Below, piece after piece: positions 6,871 through 15,083 of a stretch of 64,000 nucleotides of DNA. Origin of the DNA: an uncultured Clostridia bacterium (GTDB taxonomy: Bacteria; Bacillota; Clostridia; Christensenellales; Borkfalkiaceae); the NCBI GenBank assembly GCA_945949395.1, contig CAMFEK010000005.1:1-64000 (forward strand), written 5' to 3'. The translations under genes were made by a program, and so were the position numbers. Below the pieces are notes generated by a model. The model saw nothing but the letters and a program-made list of their open reading frames with translations. It was not told where the DNA came from and made no database searches. Within the stretch, counting starts at the first letter, position 1, and each line of letters starts with the position of its first letter.

Positions 6871-7750
6871 GGTTCGCATCCTTTTGGAAGGCTACAACGT
6901 CGAACAGGCGCTCAAAAAATTGCAGCGGGCAAAAATTCCCCTCTTTTCCCTCAAAAGAAGGGATAAAAAGAGCATTCTCCTCACCATATATCGCAAAGAT
7001 TTTCAAAAAGCCTTGCCTTTTTTCGGGTATTCGTGCTATAATGAAGGGGAAAAGGGGGACGGCGCCTATCGCATTCTTTGCGTCCGCCCCGTCGGGGTGT
7101 ATCAGCTCCTCCTCTCGTGCAAAAAGCATATCGCCTTTTTCCTCGGCGGGATATTCTTTATAAGCGTTGCCTGCCTCTCGCAGGATATCGTTTTGCGCGT
7201 CCGCCTTTCGGGCGACGGCGTGCGGCAGGAAGAGGAGATACGCTCTCTTTTGAAGGAGGAAGGGGTTTGCCCCTTCGCTCTCTACCGCCCGCAGGACGCG
7301 CCGAGAATCGTCTCGCGGCTATTAAGCCTTCCCGACGTCAGCTTTGCCTCCGTGCAAAAGCAGGGGTATCTCGTCAACGTGCAGGTGATTGTTACGCCGA
7401 GCGAGCCCGTCTATCCCAAAGGGGATCTCACCGCCCCTGCAAAGGGCGAGTTGCTTTCCCTCACCGTGCTTTCGGGCGAAGCGCTCGTGCAGGCGGGCGA
7501 TAAGGTGGATAAGGGCGACGTGCTCGTGCAGGCGAAAAAGACGCTTTCGGACGGCACGGCTTTGCCCTCTCTCGCCGTGGCGAACTTCACCCTCTTGGAG
7601 AAGCGGGTCGTATTCTTCTTCACGCGCGAGGAAGCGCTTCTATATTACGAATTATTTTACGGCGACAAGCCGTCCGACTTTACGCTCGCGAGCGAGGAAC
7701 AGCTTTTTCGGCTCACCGTCTCGTACGCGCAAACTTATACCTATCGTTAA
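6851..7750 (+). CDS. yqfD: Sporulation protein YqfD
   Basis: About 299 residues with one membrane segment near residue 100 (HIAFFLGGIFFISVACL), separating an N-terminal cytosolic domain from an outer domain, as in YqfD (stage IV sporulation). The start is uncertain: GTG at 6851 gives the family-like N-terminus MWNGWFKVRILLEG and overlaps yqfC by 20 bp, while ATG at 6836 adds five residues. It is shorter than Bacillus YqfD (nearly 400), mainly in the outer region. It is the second gene of the yqfC-yqfD pair, which is followed at 10 bp by phoH. Confidence 0.87.
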   Translation: MWNGWFKVRILLEGYNVEQALKKLQRAKIPLFSLKRRDKKSILLTIYRKDFQKALPFFGYSCYNEGEKGDGAYRILCVRPVGVYQLLLSCKKHIAFFLGGIFFISVACLSQDIVLRVRLSGDGVRQEEEIRSLLKEEGVCPFALYRPQDAPRIVSRLLSLPDVSFASVQKQGYLVNVQVIVTPSEPVYPKGDLTAPAKGELLSLTVLSGEALVQAGDKVDKGDVLVQAKKTLSDGTALPSLAVANFTLLEKRVVFFFTREEALLYYELFYGDKPSDFTLASEEQLFRLTVSYAQTYTYR

Positions 7751-7760
7751 AAGGAGATTT

Positions 7761-8729
7761 ATGGTCGTAACCCATCGCATCGAAACCTCTTCCGTGGAAG
7801 ACCTTCAAAAACTTCTCGGAAACTTTGACGAAAACTTAAACATTCTCACCCGCGAACTCTCCCTCACGGCTTCCGTGAACGGGCTTTCTATCTCCCTGAC
7901 GGGGGAAGAGGAGTGCGTGGATATCGGGTGCAACGTGCTTTCCTCCCTGCTTTCCATCATCTCGGCGGGAGAAAGGATAGACAGGAGCCGCATCGTGTAC
8001 TGCATCGAGCTCGCCAAGGAGGGCAGGAGTGCGGACATCGGCTCCGTGATGAGCGGCGTGGTCGCCATTACCTCGCGCGGCAAGCAGATCAAGTGCAAAA
8101 CGGTCGGGCAAAAGCATTACGTCGACGCCATCAAAAAAAACACCGTCGTGTTCGGCATCGGACCTGCGGGCACGGGAAAGACGTATCTCGCCGTCTGCCT
8201 CGCCGTGGCGGCGCTCAAGGGCAAGCAGGTGGAAAAGATCATTCTCACCCGCCCCGCCGTGGAGGCGGGGGAAAAGCTCGGCTTTTTGCCGGGCGATTTG
8301 CAGACCAAGGTGGATCCCTATCTGCGCCCCCTCTACGACGCCTTGCAGGAGATGCTGGGGCTGGAAAATTATGCCAAATACATGGAACGGGGGGTCATCG
8401 AGATCGCGCCCCTCGCCTATATGCGAGGCAGAACCTTAAACAATGCGTTCATCATTCTCGACGAGGCGCAGAACACGACGCGCGAACAGATGAAAATGTT
8501 CCTAACGCGCATGGGCGAGGGCAGTAAAGTCGTCGTCACGGGCGATTTGACGCAGATAGACCTTCCCGAGGGGAAAAAGAGCGGCTTAAAGCAAGCCGTA
8601 TCCGTGCTCAAAGGGATAGAGGATATCGCCATCTGCCGCCTGACGGATAAGGATATCGTCCGTCACCCCCTCGTGATGCAGATCGTGCGCGCCTACGAAC
8701 GGGACGAAAAGAAAAATACGGGAGAATAA
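7761..8729 (+). CDS. phoH: PhoH-like P-loop ATPase
   Basis: A 322-residue cytosolic ATPase of the PhoH family. The Walker A motif GPAGTGKT starts near residue 134 and Walker B is IILDEAQN; GDLTQIDLP follows as sensor motif. The N-terminal 120 residues hold the KH-like extension of the PhoL/YqfE group. The ATG at 7761 has a good AAGGAG site; a longer upstream frame is open but overlaps yqfD. The biochemical role is not fixed; it is conserved next to ybeY and is thought to act in RNA metabolism. Confidence 0.93.
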   Translation: MVVTHRIETSSVEDLQKLLGNFDENLNILTRELSLTASVNGLSISLTGEEECVDIGCNVLSSLLSIISAGERIDRSRIVYCIELAKEGRSADIGSVMSGVVAITSRGKQIKCKTVGQKHYVDAIKKNTVVFGIGPAGTGKTYLAVCLAVAALKGKQVEKIILTRPAVEAGEKLGFLPGDLQTKVDPYLRPLYDALQEMLGLENYAKYMERGVIEIAPLAYMRGRTLNNAFIILDEAQNTTREQMKMFLTRMGEGSKVVVTGDLTQIDLPEGKKSGLKQAVSVLKGIEDIAICRLTDKDIVRHPLVMQIVRAYERDEKKNTGE

Positions 8730-8732
8730 GCT

Positions 8733-10316
8733 ATGGCGGATTCCAAAGAAAAACCTCAAAAAATCAAATTCGGCGAAGAGAAGTCCGTGCTGAGCGCGCG
8801 CGTAAAGGAGCGCAGGCGCAAGCGGGAGCGCGCCCTGCAATTTTGGGGCAGCGTAGTCCTTTTTCTGTTGGCGTTTATTCTGCTCTCGGCGTTTTCCGTC
8901 CTCACCATCTATCTCAACGATCCGCTGTCTTGGCGCGCCTTCCTGACGGAAAATTTCACGTCCGTGATCTACATGGAGGTGTGTTTCTTCTTCCTGTTCG
9001 TCGTTCTCTTTTGTTTTTATTCCTTTGAAAAGAGAAAGGCGCTGTACGCGGTCAAGGACGTCCTCTGCGTCCTTCTCATTCTGCTCATCGGCATCGCCGC
9101 GGACTATTTTACGGGTCGCTACGTTCACATCTTCGCCCGCCCCGTGGTGCTCGCGCCCCTGCTCGTCTGCATTTTGCGGGACAAGCGAGAGGCGATCGTC
9201 ATCACCTTTTTGCTCGCGATGATCCTCTTTATCATGGACTATTTCACCAACTTCTACGGATCGGGCATGAATTATTACATCTTCACTTCCTTCATTCTCT
9301 CCGTCGCCTGCGGCGCGTTTGCCGTATTCGTTTCCGGATTCGTCAAATCCCGCATCAAGATGCTCGCCATCGGTTTTTTGCTCTGTATTCCCGCCGAGGT
9401 CATCGTCGGCGTGTTCTGGTTGGCGCAGGGGTATTCTTACGCCTCGTACGAGTTTGTGGAAGTGCTCGCCTACGGCGCCATCGCCATGATCTTCTCTTCC
9501 CTTCTCTTCATGGCGCTCTTGCCCGTCTTTGAAATTGCCTTTTCCGCGCTCACCGCCTTCCGCCTGCGCGAGCTGACTTCCTTCGACGTAAAGCTACTAA
9601 AGCGACTGCGCGAAGAGGCGCCTGCCACCTTCGATCACTCCATGGTGGTCGCGCAGTTCGCGGAGATGTGCGCCGCCGACATCGGGGAGAACGCCGAGCT
9701 CGCCAGAGCCGCGGCGTACTATCACGACGTGGGAAAACTGTATAACCCCACGTATTTCACGGAAAATCAGAAGGGCGGCGTCAATCCTCACGATTTTATT
9801 CCCCCCGAGGTTTCCGTGGAAGTCATTCGCACACACACGAGATTCGGCAAGGAGCTCATCAAAAAGAACCGCCTGCCCGATTTCTTCGGCGAAGTGGCGT
9901 TTCGGCATCACGGCACCATGCCCATTCGTTTCTTCTACGTAAAGGCGAAGTCCATGTCGGACGGCGATACGGTGGATATCAAGGAATATTCCTATCAGGA
10001 CAGCAAGCCGCTCAATAAGATCACGGCGATCATCATGCTCTGCGACTCCTGCGAAGCCGCCATTCGCGCCTTCCGCGACAACGTAGCCCGCCAGCGCAGC
10101 TTGGGCGGCGCGGTGACGGACGAAGCCATCACCAAGGGCATCGAGACCATCGTCAAAAAGATCGTGGACGAGCGCATCGAGCTGGATCAGTTCTCCGAAT
10201 GCGACATCACCATGCGGGAGCTCGGCGTCATCTCCACGAGTATTCTCAACTGCGCCACGGGCGTCTACCACGGCAGAGTGGCGTATCCCGAACTCAATCT
10301 GAAAAAACGCAAGTAA
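8733..10316 (+). CDS. 7TM-HD domain phosphohydrolase, probable c-di-AMP phosphodiesterase (PgpH-like)
   Basis: 527 residues: a basic N-terminus, a first membrane segment near residues 37-57, five to six further segments up to about residue 270, then a cytosolic HD domain. Its HD signature is YYHDVGKL with H331-D332, and further metal-ligand motifs (RHHG) are present. PgpH enzymes hydrolyse the second messenger c-di-AMP. Canonical PgpH (about 710 residues) carries a large extracellular 7TMR-HDED sensor of some 250 residues between the first and second membrane segments; here that loop is only about 25 residues. The catalytic half is intact. It follows phoH by 3 bp and precedes ybeY by 12 bp. 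Confidence 0.87.
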   Translation: MADSKEKPQKIKFGEEKSVLSARVKERRRKRERALQFWGSVVLFLLAFILLSAFSVLTIYLNDPLSWRAFLTENFTSVIYMEVCFFFLFVVLFCFYSFEKRKALYAVKDVLCVLLILLIGIAADYFTGRYVHIFARPVVLAPLLVCILRDKREAIVITFLLAMILFIMDYFTNFYGSGMNYYIFTSFILSVACGAFAVFVSGFVKSRIKMLAIGFLLCIPAEVIVGVFWLAQGYSYASYEFVEVLAYGAIAMIFSSLLFMALLPVFEIAFSALTAFRLRELTSFDVKLLKRLREEAPATFDHSMVVAQFAEMCAADIGENAELARAAAYYHDVGKLYNPTYFTENQKGGVNPHDFIPPEVSVEVIRTHTRFGKELIKKNRLPDFFGEVAFRHHGTMPIRFFYVKAKSMSDGDTVDIKEYSYQDSKPLNKITAIIMLCDSCEAAIRAFRDNVARQRSLGGAVTDEAITKGIETIVKKIVDERIELDQFSECDITMRELGVISTSILNCATGVYHGRVAYPELNLKKRK

Positions 10317-10328
10317 CGAGAGGAAAAC

Positions 10329-10823
10329 ATGAGCAAATTTTATCTGTATTGCGAGGAATTTTCCGACGAATTTAATCAAAAACATATCAAAAAACTGCAA
10401 AGAGCCGTAAGCGGCTGCGTCAAGAGCAATATTCCGTTGGCGATCGAGGTCGTGTTCGTGGACGAGGCGGAGATTCGCCGCTTAAACGACGAACAGCGCC
10501 ACGTGGATTCGGTCACGGACGTGCTCTCCTTCCCCACCCTCGACGATATCAAGGGCAAAAAGATCGATAAGAGGGAACACCTCGACGAGATCGACGAAAA
10601 CGGGAACCTCCTTCTCGGCTCCATCGCCGTCTGCATTCAGCGCGCCAAAGAGCAGGCGATAGAGTACGGTCATTCCTACAACCGCGAACTGCATTACCTC
10701 ATCGTGCACGGCATTTTGCATTGCCTCGGCTACGATCACATGGAGGAGGACGAAAAGGCGGAGATGCGCGAAAAGGAAGAACTCATCTTAAAGAAACTCA
10801 AAATCACAAGGGAGGACTCATAA
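10329..10823 (+). CDS. ybeY: Endoribonuclease YbeY
   Basis: A 164-residue zinc-dependent RNase of the UPF0054 family, involved in 16S rRNA 3' end maturation and ribosome quality control. The metal-binding signature HGILHCLGYDH is complete, with RHVDSVTDVLSFP upstream as expected. It has an AGGAAA site before the ATG. It lies between the HD phosphohydrolase and era; dgkA and cdd, often found between ybeY and era in Firmicutes, are absent. Confidence 0.95.
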   Translation: MSKFYLYCEEFSDEFNQKHIKKLQRAVSGCVKSNIPLAIEVVFVDEAEIRRLNDEQRHVDSVTDVLSFPTLDDIKGKKIDKREHLDEIDENGNLLLGSIAVCIQRAKEQAIEYGHSYNRELHYLIVHGILHCLGYDHMEEDEKAEMREKEELILKKLKITREDS

Positions 10824-10827
10824 AGAT

Positions 10828-11721
10828 ATGCGCAGCGGATATGTAGCCGTCATCGGCAAAGCGAACGCGGGCAAGAGCACGCTCATCAACGTGCTCGTCG
10901 GGGAAAAGGTTTCCATCGTATCCCCCAAGCCGCAAACCACGAGGGACAGGATTTTAGGCGTCCTCACCGAGGAGGACTATCAAATCGTATTCGTCGACAC
11001 GCCCGGCATCTACAAGGCGCACAACGAGCTGACCGCCATGATGATGCGCACCACCGAGGGCAGCGCCAAGGACGTGGACGTCATTTTATACGTCGTGGAC
11101 GGGCACGAGCGCATCGACGAGAGCGATTTTGCCCTCATGAAGAAGTATCGCGATCTGGGCTTTCCCATGCTCGTCGCCTACACCAAGACGGACATCATGC
11201 CGCCCGAAAAAATGCAGGAGGACAGCCTGCTCTTCGAGGAGAACGGCGTAAGCTGCGACGTGTATCCCGTCTCCGCCCGCAAGTACCGCAACTTGAAGAA
11301 GTTGGAGGACGCCATCGTTTCCCTTCTGCCCGAGGGGGATAAGGTGTACGAGCAGGAGATCGTCTCCGACAGGAGCGAAAAGTTCATGATCTCCGAGATC
11401 ATGCGCGAAAAGATCCTTTTGAAATACGACAAGGAGATCCCGCACGGGGTCGCCATCGTCATCAACCATTTTATTCGGCAGGAGAACGGCGTGTACGATA
11501 TCAATCTCGACATCGTGTGCGAAAAGCCCAACCACAAAGCCATTCTCATCGGCAAGCAGGGGAAAGCCATCAAGGAAGTCTCCTCCTTCGCCCGTCAGGA
11601 CATGGAAAAGTTTTTAGACGCCAAGGTGTTTTTGACGACCTACGTCAAGGTCAAGGAGGACTGGCGGGACAAGCCCGGACTCATCAAGGAATACGGCTAC
11701 GAGGAATATAAACAGGAATAA
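10828..11721 (+). CDS. era: GTPase Era
   Basis: 297 residues, the standard length. Era is a ribosome assembly GTPase that binds the 3' end of 16S rRNA. G1 is GKANAGKST, G3 is DTPGI, G4 is TKTD, and the C-terminal KH domain includes ILIGKQGKAIKEV. It starts 4 bp after ybeY with a GGAGG site inside the end of that gene. It is followed by yqzL and recO in the typical Firmicute order. Confidence 0.97.
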   Translation: MRSGYVAVIGKANAGKSTLINVLVGEKVSIVSPKPQTTRDRILGVLTEEDYQIVFVDTPGIYKAHNELTAMMMRTTEGSAKDVDVILYVVDGHERIDESDFALMKKYRDLGFPMLVAYTKTDIMPPEKMQEDSLLFEENGVSCDVYPVSARKYRNLKKLEDAIVSLLPEGDKVYEQEIVSDRSEKFMISEIMREKILLKYDKEIPHGVAIVINHFIRQENGVYDINLDIVCEKPNHKAILIGKQGKAIKEVSSFARQDMEKFLDAKVFLTTYVKVKEDWRDKPGLIKEYGYEEYKQE

Positions 11722-11750
11722 ATGCGGGATAAAAAAGCATACTGTAATAA

Positions 11751-11861
11751 ATGAAGGACAGGACGCTTAACGAAGAAAACCCGGAAGATATCGCTTGGGA
11801 ACTCTTTCGCAGGACGGGCGATATCGGTTATTACGAACTTTACAAACGATTGAAACGCTGA
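11751..11861 (+). CDS. yqzL: YqzL-like small protein
   Basis: 36 residues (MKDRTLNEENPEDIAW...), rich in acidic and aromatic residues. YqzL is a tiny conserved protein found between era and recO in Firmicutes; the WELFRRTGDIGYYELYKRL core fits that family and the position is exact. Its stop overlaps the recO start (TGATG). Its start overlaps the stop of a 10-codon frame (11722-11754) that itself begins right after the era stop, so translation may be passed along. No own ribosome-binding site is visible. The function is unknown. Confidence 0.75.
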   Translation: MKDRTLNEENPEDIAWELFRRTGDIGYYELYKRLKR

Positions 11862-12589
11862 TGGAATACGTGACGGACGCCCTCGTCTTGCGGGGCGTCG
11901 ACTACAAGGATAACGATAAAATACTTACGCTGTTCTCCGCGGAGCGCGGCAAATTCACCGCCGGCATTCGCGGCGTGAGGAAAAACGGCGCAAAGCTTCG
12001 CTTTTCGGCGGAGCCTTTTGCCTTTTGCGAGTACGTGATCGCCGAAAAGGGTGCTCGGCGCACCGTCACGGGCGCAACCCTCCACGACGGCTTTTATTCC
12101 CTCCGCACGGATATCGAAAAGTACTACGCGGCTTGCGCGATCGCGGAGGTCTGCGCTATCGTTCTCCCCGAAGGCTTGCCGGGCGGCAGATTTTTCATCG
12201 ACGCGGTGAACGCCGTCAAAAACGTCGCTTACGCCGACGAAAAGCTCGCCCTCGTCGATTTTTTGCTTTCCGCGCTCGAATTTTCCGGCTTTCGGCTGGA
12301 TCTTTCCTCTTGCGGAAACTGTGGCGGGGAGATTTTACCCGATCAAAAGGCGTATTTCGATTTCTCTTCGGGCAGATTTTCCTGCGAAACGTGCAGAGTC
12401 GGCACCCGCGTGAGCGGCTGTACGCTGGAATTGCTGAAGGCTCGTTCGGGCATGGCGCATGAAGAGGAACTTCTCACTTCGGACGCGCCCGTGCGCGCGC
12501 TGCGCCTTCTGCGCACCTATTTTTGCGGCAGAACGGAGAGCGATCTGCCCGCACTCGGCGAATATTTGAAACTCCTCTTGGGAAATTGA
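11861..12589 (+). CDS. recO: DNA repair protein RecO
   Basis: A 242-residue recombination mediator that helps load RecA on SSB-coated single strands. It has an N-terminal OB-fold (DALVLRGVDYKDNDKILTLFS), a helical middle, and a zinc-binding CGNC...CETC pair in the C-terminal half. The start ATG at 11861 shares one base with the yqzL stop; a longer frame beginning at 11795 overlaps yqzL and is unlikely. It is the last recognisable housekeeping gene of this cluster. Confidence 0.93.
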   Translation: MEYVTDALVLRGVDYKDNDKILTLFSAERGKFTAGIRGVRKNGAKLRFSAEPFAFCEYVIAEKGARRTVTGATLHDGFYSLRTDIEKYYAACAIAEVCAIVLPEGLPGGRFFIDAVNAVKNVAYADEKLALVDFLLSALEFSGFRLDLSSCGNCGGEILPDQKAYFDFSSGRFSCETCRVGTRVSGCTLELLKARSGMAHEEELLTSDAPVRALRLLRTYFCGRTESDLPALGEYLKLLLGN

Positions 12590-12608
12590 GGGGAAAAGGA
12601 GGTCTTTT

Positions 12609-12821
12609 ATGCCCGTCAGCAAGTGGGATATGATGAAATTCATGAATCAGTACGAGGACGATATCGATTTTGCCGATTTCTCCCCCGACGAATGGCAGGA
12701 GAAGATGGAAGAATTTATGTCGCAGACGGGGCGCCCGCTCACGGCGTCGGAGTTCAAGGAAAAATATTTTGAATTTTACGACGACGTCAAGGATAAGTCG
12801 CGCAAAAAACAGGACTGGTAA
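12609..12821 (+). CDS. Small acidic hypothetical protein
   Basis: 70 residues, soluble and acidic in the first half (YEDDIDFADFSPDEWQEKM) with a basic tail (KSRKKQDW). I recognise no family. It has a strong AAAGGAGG site, follows recO by 19 bp and is closed by a terminator, so it is probably the last gene of the era-yqzL-recO operon. No membrane segment or signal peptide is present. Confidence 0.75.
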   Translation: MPVSKWDMMKFMNQYEDDIDFADFSPDEWQEKMEEFMSQTGRPLTASEFKEKYFEFYDDVKDKSRKKQDW

Positions 12822-12828
12822 AATTTTT

Positions 12829-12858
12829 AAGTCGGAAGTATAAAACTTCCGACTTTTC
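12829..12858 (+). terminator. Terminator after the recO operon
   Basis: Perfect 11-bp stem AAGTCGGAAGT/ACTTCCGACTT with an ATAAA loop and a TTTTCTC tail. Confidence 0.88.
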
Positions 12859-12885
12859 TCATACTCCCCTTATCGGAGGTATTTT

Positions 12886-13536
12886 ATGGAAGAAAACAAA
12901 AAACGGATATCCGTCTCAAAAAAGGGCTTTTGGTGGTACACCTTCTTCTCCTTTTTGCTCGTCACCCTCCTCATCTTTATCGCCGTCATGATCACGCACA
13001 CCGCGACGGTTCGCTCTCTCGGCTCGACTTACGCCGAACAGCTCGCGCTCCTGCATTGCGGCGTCACGAAAGACGAGGTGAAAAACCTCTCCACCGTGCA
13101 GACGTACTATAACGGCGAAAGCGTGTTCGAGGTCAGCTACGAAAAGGACGGGGAAAAGCATTGCGCCTATATCCTCGTCGAGAGCGGCGAGTTTCTAACT
13201 TGTAAGCACGACGGCAACGAAAACCCCGCGCCCGATAACGGCAACGAGAATCCCCTGCCCGATAACGGCAACGAGAATCCCCTGCCCGACGACGGCAACG
13301 AAAACCCCGCGCCCGATAACGGCAACGAGAATCCTTTGCCCGATAACGGCAACGAGAATCCCGCGCCCGACGACGGCAACGAGAATCCTTTGCCCGATAA
13401 CGGCACCGAGAATCCTTTGCCCGACGACGGCAACGAAAACCCCACGCCCGATAACGGCAACGAGAATCCTTTGCCCGATAACGGCACGGAAGAATCCCGT
13501 ATACCCCGTTTCGGCTTGCCGAAGATGGGGAAATAG
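12886..13536 (+). CDS. Membrane-anchored protein with PepSY-like segment and nine-residue repeats
   Basis: 216 residues. A short basic N-terminus is followed by one membrane segment (about residues 17-40), a domain of about 65 residues with a PepSY-like pattern (VFEVSYEKDGEKHCAYILVE), and ten tandem copies of a nine-residue unit, consensus GNENP(L/A)PDN. The tail is short (RFGLPKMGK) with no sorting signal. The repeats probably form an extended low-complexity stalk outside the membrane. A good GGAGG site precedes the ATG. It stands alone between a terminator and the promoter of the next gene. The function is unknown. Confidence 0.78.
   Translation: MEENKKRISVSKKGFWWYTFFSFLLVTLLIFIAVMITHTATVRSLGSTYAEQLALLHCGVTKDEVKNLSTVQTYYNGESVFEVSYEKDGEKHCAYILVESGEFLTCKHDGNENPAPDNGNENPLPDNGNENPLPDDGNENPAPDNGNENPLPDNGNENPAPDDGNENPLPDNGTENPLPDDGNENPTPDNGNENPLPDNGTEESRIPRFGLPKMGK
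13213..13482 (+). repeat. Ten tandem 27-bp coding repeats
   Basis: In-frame 27-bp units encoding GNENP(L/A/T)PD(N/D). Units differ mainly at two codons and at third positions. Such arrays change copy number easily by slippage. Confidence 0.92.
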
Positions 13537-13547
13537 AACGCAGACCG

Positions 13548-13577
13548 TTGACAAACGGGCGCTTAGTTTGGTACAAT
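13548..13577 (+). promoter_or_regulatory. Promoter of the HAD gene, directly abutting the start codon
   Basis: TTGACA (13548-13553), 18-bp spacer, TACAAT (13572-13577). The -10 box ends 6 bp before the ATG at 13584, so transcription should begin at or next to the start codon. Confidence 0.8.
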
Positions 13578-13583
13578 AGGCGT

Positions 13584-14291
13584 ATGATACAAGTATTGAT
13601 TTTTGACGCCGACCATACCTTGCTCGAATTTGACGACGACGAAAAACGGGCGTTCGCCCTCGCCTTCGCCGATTTCGGCGTAACGCTCAGCCCCGAGGAT
13701 TGCTCCGCCTGTCGGGATTATTCCTACGCGTGTTGGGCGGAGCTCGGGTTGAACGACGTACATAAACGGGAAATTCAGCAGTCCTATCACGACTTATACC
13801 GCGGCTACGTGCCCGTCCTGTGCTCCGAGCTTTGCCGCCGCTACGGCGTCGAAAGGCACGAGAGAGGGGTCACGGAAAAATTTTTGGAATATCTCTCCCT
13901 GCCCTCGCATTTAATCGGCAGGGCGAAGGATACGCTCTCCCGCCTGCGCGGGCGCTACCGTATCTGCATCGCCACCAACGGGCTCAAGGATATGCAGACC
14001 TCCCGCTTAAAGGAACTTCTTCCCTACACGGACAGGCTGTTCGTCTCGGAAGAACTTTCCTGCATCAAGCCGCAGCGGGAATTTTTCGAGCGAATGACGC
14101 GCGAATTAGGCGTCTTGCCGCAGGATTGCCTGATGATCGGCGACTCCCTCTCCTCGGACGTGGCGGGCGCGGTGGCGGTCGGCATGAAGAGCTGTTGGTT
14201 CAACCGCTTTGCGCTAAAAAACGAAAAGCCCTTTTCTCCCGACTACGAGATTTCCGCCATCGAGCAGGTGGAAGAATTGTTGATAACCTGA
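13584..14291 (+). CDS. HAD-superfamily phosphatase, YjjG-like 5'-nucleotidase
   Basis: 235 residues. The catalytic HAD motif I is FDADHT (nucleophile D and acid D two residues apart), motif II is in CIATNGL, motif III uses the lysine of CIKPQREFF, and motif IV is MIGDSLSSDVAG. The early sequence LLEFDDDEKRAF fits the YjjG group, which dephosphorylates pyrimidine nucleoside monophosphates, including damaged ones. Substrate assignment is by family only. The transcript is predicted leaderless because the promoter ends 6 bp before the ATG and there is no clear ribosome site. A terminator follows. Confidence 0.85.
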   Translation: MIQVLIFDADHTLLEFDDDEKRAFALAFADFGVTLSPEDCSACRDYSYACWAELGLNDVHKREIQQSYHDLYRGYVPVLCSELCRRYGVERHERGVTEKFLEYLSLPSHLIGRAKDTLSRLRGRYRICIATNGLKDMQTSRLKELLPYTDRLFVSEELSCIKPQREFFERMTRELGVLPQDCLMIGDSLSSDVAGAVAVGMKSCWFNRFALKNEKPFSPDYEISAIEQVEELLIT

Positions 14292-14292
14292 A

Positions 14293-14326
14293 ATACCGCG
14301 CCGTATCTTACGGCGCGGTATTTTCT
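14293..14326 (+). terminator. Terminator of the HAD gene
   Basis: 13-bp GC-rich stem ATACCGCGCCGTA/TACGGCGCGGTAT with a TCT loop and TTTT tail. Confidence 0.9.
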
Positions 14327-14333
14327 GAAAAGA

Positions 14334-14366
14334 AAGCGCCGACGAATTTCACTCGTCGGCGCGGGT
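14334..14366 (-). terminator. Terminator of comF
   Basis: GCGCCGACGA-type stem overlapping the comF stop codon, followed on the minus strand by TTTCTTTTC. Confidence 0.82.
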
Positions 14367-15083
14367 TTCCGTCGATAGGGGCGGTTGATAGGGCACGGAA
14401 GTCACCGTGAGCAGATATACGGCTTTGGCGCCCTTTTTCTTCAAGGCGTTTACCGCCTCGTTCGCCGTCGCGCCCGTCGTCATCACGTCGTCTATCAAAA
14501 GGAGCGTCTTTCCCTTGGCGTCCCCGCAGGCAAAGCAGTTTTTTAAGTTCTTCGCGCGCGCCGGGGCGGGCAGTTCCTTTTGTTTTCTCGTCTTGCGCAC
14601 CTTTTTGAGGAGGGGCAGCAGCGGCAATCCCGTCAATTTCGAAAGGATTTTGGAAAGATCCTCGGCGGGGGAAAAGCCGCGCGCCGCGTAATCCTTGGGG
14701 GAGAGAGGGACGAAGGTCACGCCGTCGAACGCGACGTGGGAGAAATGCGTTTGATACGTCAAAAACAGCTGCTTTCCCAAAAATTCCTCCAGATGCCGCC
14801 TGCCCTTTTTGTAGCGCAACAGCATCTTTTTTCCGCTCCCCGTATGGCAAAGGGCGGAACGCGCCATCTCGAAGGCGGGCAGAAAACTTCTGCATTCCAT
14901 GCACATTTCCTCTTCCGCCTGCTTTCTGCCGCATTTGAGGCAGACGGCTCCGTCGTTGAAGGGAAAATTTTCCTGACACGTCGCGCAAAGAAAACTTCCG
15001 TCGAAGAGATCCTTCCCGCAGGCGAGGCAGGATAAGTTCTCTCGACGGAAGAAGTTTTCAAGAGTGTTTTTCAGCTCGCTCAT
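14349..15083 (-). CDS. comF: ComF family phosphoribosyltransferase-like protein
   Basis: 244 residues. Two N-terminal zinc-finger pairs (CLACGKDLF...CATC and CLKCGRK...CMEC) precede a type I PRTase domain with the PRPP loop LLLIDDVMTTGAT. ComF is a cytosolic protein required for DNA uptake in naturally competent Firmicutes and widely kept elsewhere. The ATG overlaps the leuA stop by 4 bp (ATGA), so its translation is coupled to leuA and its expression may follow the leucine T-box. Such coupling to a biosynthetic gene is unusual for comF. Confidence 0.9.
   Translation of the reverse strand: MSELKNTLENFFRRENLSCLACGKDLFDGSFLCATCQENFPFNDGAVCLKCGRKQAEEEMCMECRSFLPAFEMARSALCHTGSGKKMLLRYKKGRRHLEEFLGKQLFLTYQTHFSHVAFDGVTFVPLSPKDYAARGFSPAEDLSKILSKLTGLPLLPLLKKVRKTRKQKELPAPARAKNLKNCFACGDAKGKTLLLIDDVMTTGATANEAVNALKKKGAKAVYLLTVTSVPYQPPLSTETRADE

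Noticed and set aside
13213..13482. CRISPR-like array
   Set aside because: The 27-bp units are contiguous, in frame and without spacers; they are coding repeats.
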